A DNA stretch of 64,000 nt from an uncultured Croceitalea sp. (GTDB taxonomy: Bacteria > Bacteroidota > Bacteroidia > Flavobacteriales > Flavobacteriaceae): NCBI GenBank assembly GCA_947494805.1, contig CANLWK010000010.1, positions 1 to 64,000 on the forward strand, written 5' to 3'. This document shows, in pieces, positions 62,230 through 64,000 of the stretch (position 1 is the first letter of the stretch; every line of letters starts with the position of its first letter). A program made the translations under genes and the position numbers. The notes beneath the pieces were generated by a model. It was not told the origin of the DNA. It was given only the letters and a program-made list of their open reading frames with translations, and made no database searches.

Positions 62230-62838
62230 ATGGGATTGTTTGACAAAATTTTTGGAGGTGGTAAAAAGGTTTCCAAAGAAACCGCACAAACCCGCGGTGA
62301 ACATATGCCCGACCTTCAAATTCCTATCGATGAAAAGTTTACCATTTACTTTAAAAAAAATGGTGGTAAGTTCATTTACTGTGAAGACTTCTCAGAAGTA
62401 CTTAGTGCACTACAGAGCATAATTTCAGAGAACAACTGGCAGACCAAGCAGTTTTATACGCTTGATAAGCGCATCAACGAACGTTTCGCAACTGAAAAGA
62501 TTAGCTTCACCGACAGACGAAAGGACAGTGATATTTTCTTTACCACATGTGAGCATCTCGTTGCCCACAACGGCTCAATTTTGGTGTGTTCACATCAAAT
62601 TAAAGAGAAAAAACTCAATGAATTGCCCGATAACCTCATTGTTTTTGCGACAACTAGCCAATTGGTTGATTCAATAAGTGAAGCGCTAAAAGTCATCAAG
62701 AAGAAATATAAGAAGCAGATTCCTGATAATATTACCACATTAAAGCACTTTGAAGCGACCCCAGAAAACAAAAATGATTTTCTTTCTTACGGCAGTACTT
62801 CAAAAAATGTATATCTTTTGTTGCTAGAAGATTACTAA
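62230..62838 (+). CDS. LUD-domain (LutC/YkgG-like) protein
   Basis: The 202-residue protein matches the LUD (DUF162) domain: DIFFTTCEHLVAHNGSILVC and DNLIVFATTSQLVDSISEAL are characteristic. LUD proteins take part in lactate oxidation with LutA/LutB, but neither is adjacent; in Bacteroidota a single LUD gene lies regularly between ftsH and cdsA, so the function may differ. It starts 20 bases after ftsH. Confidence 0.85.
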   Translation: MGLFDKIFGGGKKVSKETAQTRGEHMPDLQIPIDEKFTIYFKKNGGKFIYCEDFSEVLSALQSIISENNWQTKQFYTLDKRINERFATEKISFTDRRKDSDIFFTTCEHLVAHNGSILVCSHQIKEKKLNELPDNLIVFATTSQLVDSISEALKVIKKKYKKQIPDNITTLKHFEATPENKNDFLSYGSTSKNVYLLLLEDY

Positions 62839-62841
62839 GCA

Positions 62842-63645
62842 ATGAAAGAACTTTTAAGGCGCTCTATAACAGGGCTGGTTTACGTTATTCTTTTACTATC
62901 TACAGTTTTTCTAAGTTCAGATGCTTTTGACTTTTTATTTATGGTCTTTGGTTTGGCCTGCCTGTACGAGTTCAAGCGCATAGTGCAAATCAAAACGTAC
63001 TATCTTTTTATTGCATATCTGGCGCTATGGTGGTACTTTATCTATTTGGTGAAAGACGACTTGCCCATTTTGGTTTTGCTCATTATTACCATACTAGTAG
63101 ATGTGGCCTTATTGGTATATCTGTTCTCAGGTAAAAAAAGACTGTTCTCTTCAGTGCAACAGTTTGTAATCTCGGTTTTTTATATTGGCGGAGGCTGTAT
63201 TTTTTTGACAATGATTCCATATAACGACAATGAATTTGCCAAATTCTTGATTATGGGAATTTTCATTTTGATATGGGTAAATGACAGTTTTGCCTATTTG
63301 GTGGGCAAAACTTTAGGACGCACAAAACTATATCCATCAGTTTCTCCAAAAAAAACTGTTGAAGGTTCGTTGGGAGGACTTATTTTTGCATTGATTGCCG
63401 CCTATTTTTTAGCTAGGTACGAACCTCGAATCGATACGGTTCAATGGTTAATTTTGGCTCTTGTAATTGTAATTGCCGGTGGTTTGGGCGATTTGTTGCA
63501 GTCAAAGTTCAAAAGGGTGGCAGGCGTAAAGGACAGCGGAGCTATTTTACCCGGCCATGGTGGAATGTGGGACAGGCTAGATAGTTTAATATTTGCCGCC
63601 CCTTTTGCATATTTGACCTTAAAACTATTTTCTTATGTTTCATAA
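62842..63645 (+). CDS. cdsA: Phosphatidate cytidylyltransferase
   Basis: The 267-residue, about eight-helix membrane enzyme makes CDP-diacylglycerol. The signature KRVAGVKDSGAILPGHGGMW, followed by DRLDS, is complete near the C-terminus, and VSPKKTVEGSLGG occurs in the middle. It begins 3 bases after the LUD gene and overlaps psd by 11 bases. Confidence 0.97.
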   Translation: MKELLRRSITGLVYVILLLSTVFLSSDAFDFLFMVFGLACLYEFKRIVQIKTYYLFIAYLALWWYFIYLVKDDLPILVLLIITILVDVALLVYLFSGKKRLFSSVQQFVISVFYIGGGCIFLTMIPYNDNEFAKFLIMGIFILIWVNDSFAYLVGKTLGRTKLYPSVSPKKTVEGSLGGLIFALIAAYFLARYEPRIDTVQWLILALVIVIAGGLGDLLQSKFKRVAGVKDSGAILPGHGGMWDRLDSLIFAAPFAYLTLKLFSYVS

Positions 63646-64000
63646 AGAAGGAAAGAATATCATTCTTATTACATTTTTCTTGGTTGTGGCCCTTGTATTG
63701 GTTTCGCAATATTACTTACAACCAGAATGGGTCCGAATAGTAGTACAGCTTGTGGCCTTAGTGATTTTAATCTTGATATTACAGTTCTTTAGAAATCCAA
63801 AAAGGCCAGTTACTCCCAGTTTTGACGAAATATTGGCCCCTGTCGATGGCAAGGTGGTGGTTATTGAAGAAGTTGAAGAGACCGAATATTTTCAAGGTAA
63901 AAGAAAACAAGTTTCCATTTTCATGTCTCCCCTCAACGTACACGTAACACGATATGCGGCTAGCGGTACCATTACCTATTCAAAATATCATCCAGGTAAG
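63635..64000 (+). CDS. psd: Phosphatidylserine decarboxylase (5' part, runs off window)
   Basis: The first 122 residues are in the window. Two hydrophobic segments (about residues 9-26 and 33-50) anchor it, followed by FFRNPKRPVTPSFDEILAPV, DGKVVVIEEVEE and SIFMSPLNVHVTRYAASGTI, typical of the short Psd type that is auto-cleaved at an internal Ser to form a pyruvoyl cofactor; the cleavage site lies beyond the edge. The overlap with cdsA suggests coupled phospholipid synthesis. Confidence 0.9.
   Translation, partial: MFHKEGKNIILITFFLVVALVLVSQYYLQPEWVRIVVQLVALVILILILQFFRNPKRPVTPSFDEILAPVDGKVVVIEEVEETEYFQGKRKQVSIFMSPLNVHVTRYAASGTITYSKYHPGK

Overview
The window looks like a chromosomal segment of a marine-type member of the Flavobacteriaceae (Bacteroidota). 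The evidence is the AT-rich DNA, TAnnTTTG-type promoter boxes, near-absence of Shine-Dalgarno sequences, a SusD-like surface lipoprotein, thrombospondin type 3 repeat proteins, a DUF3467 gene after rpoC, a PASTA/rluD/ddl/coaD cluster and receiver-only response regulators. The genus cannot be fixed from the sequence alone. Nearly all of the window is core genome; the one clearly accessory stretch is about 38.8-44.4 kb.

Layout. 1-3.3 kb: the 5' part of a calcium-binding repeat protein (minus strand), then prfC and a small membrane protein. 3.3-17.0 kb (minus): one long translation/transcription block read as tRNA-Thr, tRNA-Tyr, tRNA-Gly, tRNA-Thr, tuf, tRNA-Trp, secE, nusG, rplK, rplA, rplJ, rplL, rpoB, rpoC and a DUF3467 gene, closed by a bidirectional terminator. 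17.0-26.6 kb (minus): hpf, xerC, rpsU, an acyl-CoA dehydrogenase, a helix-hairpin-helix protein, an AGCS symporter, a K+ channel with RCK domain, a PspC protein, a DUF2851 protein, a rhodanese and two thioredoxin-fold proteins. 26.7-28.4 kb (plus): a MarR regulator, a nitroreductase and a YceI protein.

28.4-35.4 kb (plus): a complete trpEGDCFBA operon preceded by a textbook attenuator: a consensus promoter, an 18-residue leader peptide with three consecutive Trp codons, and an intrinsic terminator. 35.4-38.7 kb: a SusD-like lipoprotein without a SusC partner, divergent from an M20 dipeptidase. 38.9-44.4 kb: a receiver-only regulator, a decayed IS3-family element (catalytic Glu replaced by Lys, but a U UUU UUA slippery heptamer retained), and two tandem paralogous secreted proteins with a duplicated leader and an identical short C-terminal tail. 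44.4-51.6 kb (mostly minus): ppc, a uracil-DNA-glycosylase-like protein, a TPR protein, the tiny ribosomal protein THX (plus), a lipoprotein, yaaA, rluD and a PASTA protein. 51.7-64 kb (mostly plus): ddl, coaD, a PAS histidine kinase with its receiver, an M14 peptidase, a NUDIX hydrolase (minus), pyrE, an SRPBCC protein, birA (minus), rsfS, ftsH, a LUD-domain protein, cdsA and the 5' part of psd.

The most informative regulatory observations are the trp attenuator, the strong Shine-Dalgarno before rpsU (rare in this phylum and consistent with bS21 autoregulation), and the tRNA-tuf promoter lying on top of the hpf terminator. The least explained proteins are the tandem paralogs. No CRISPR array, phage or recognisable defence island was seen.
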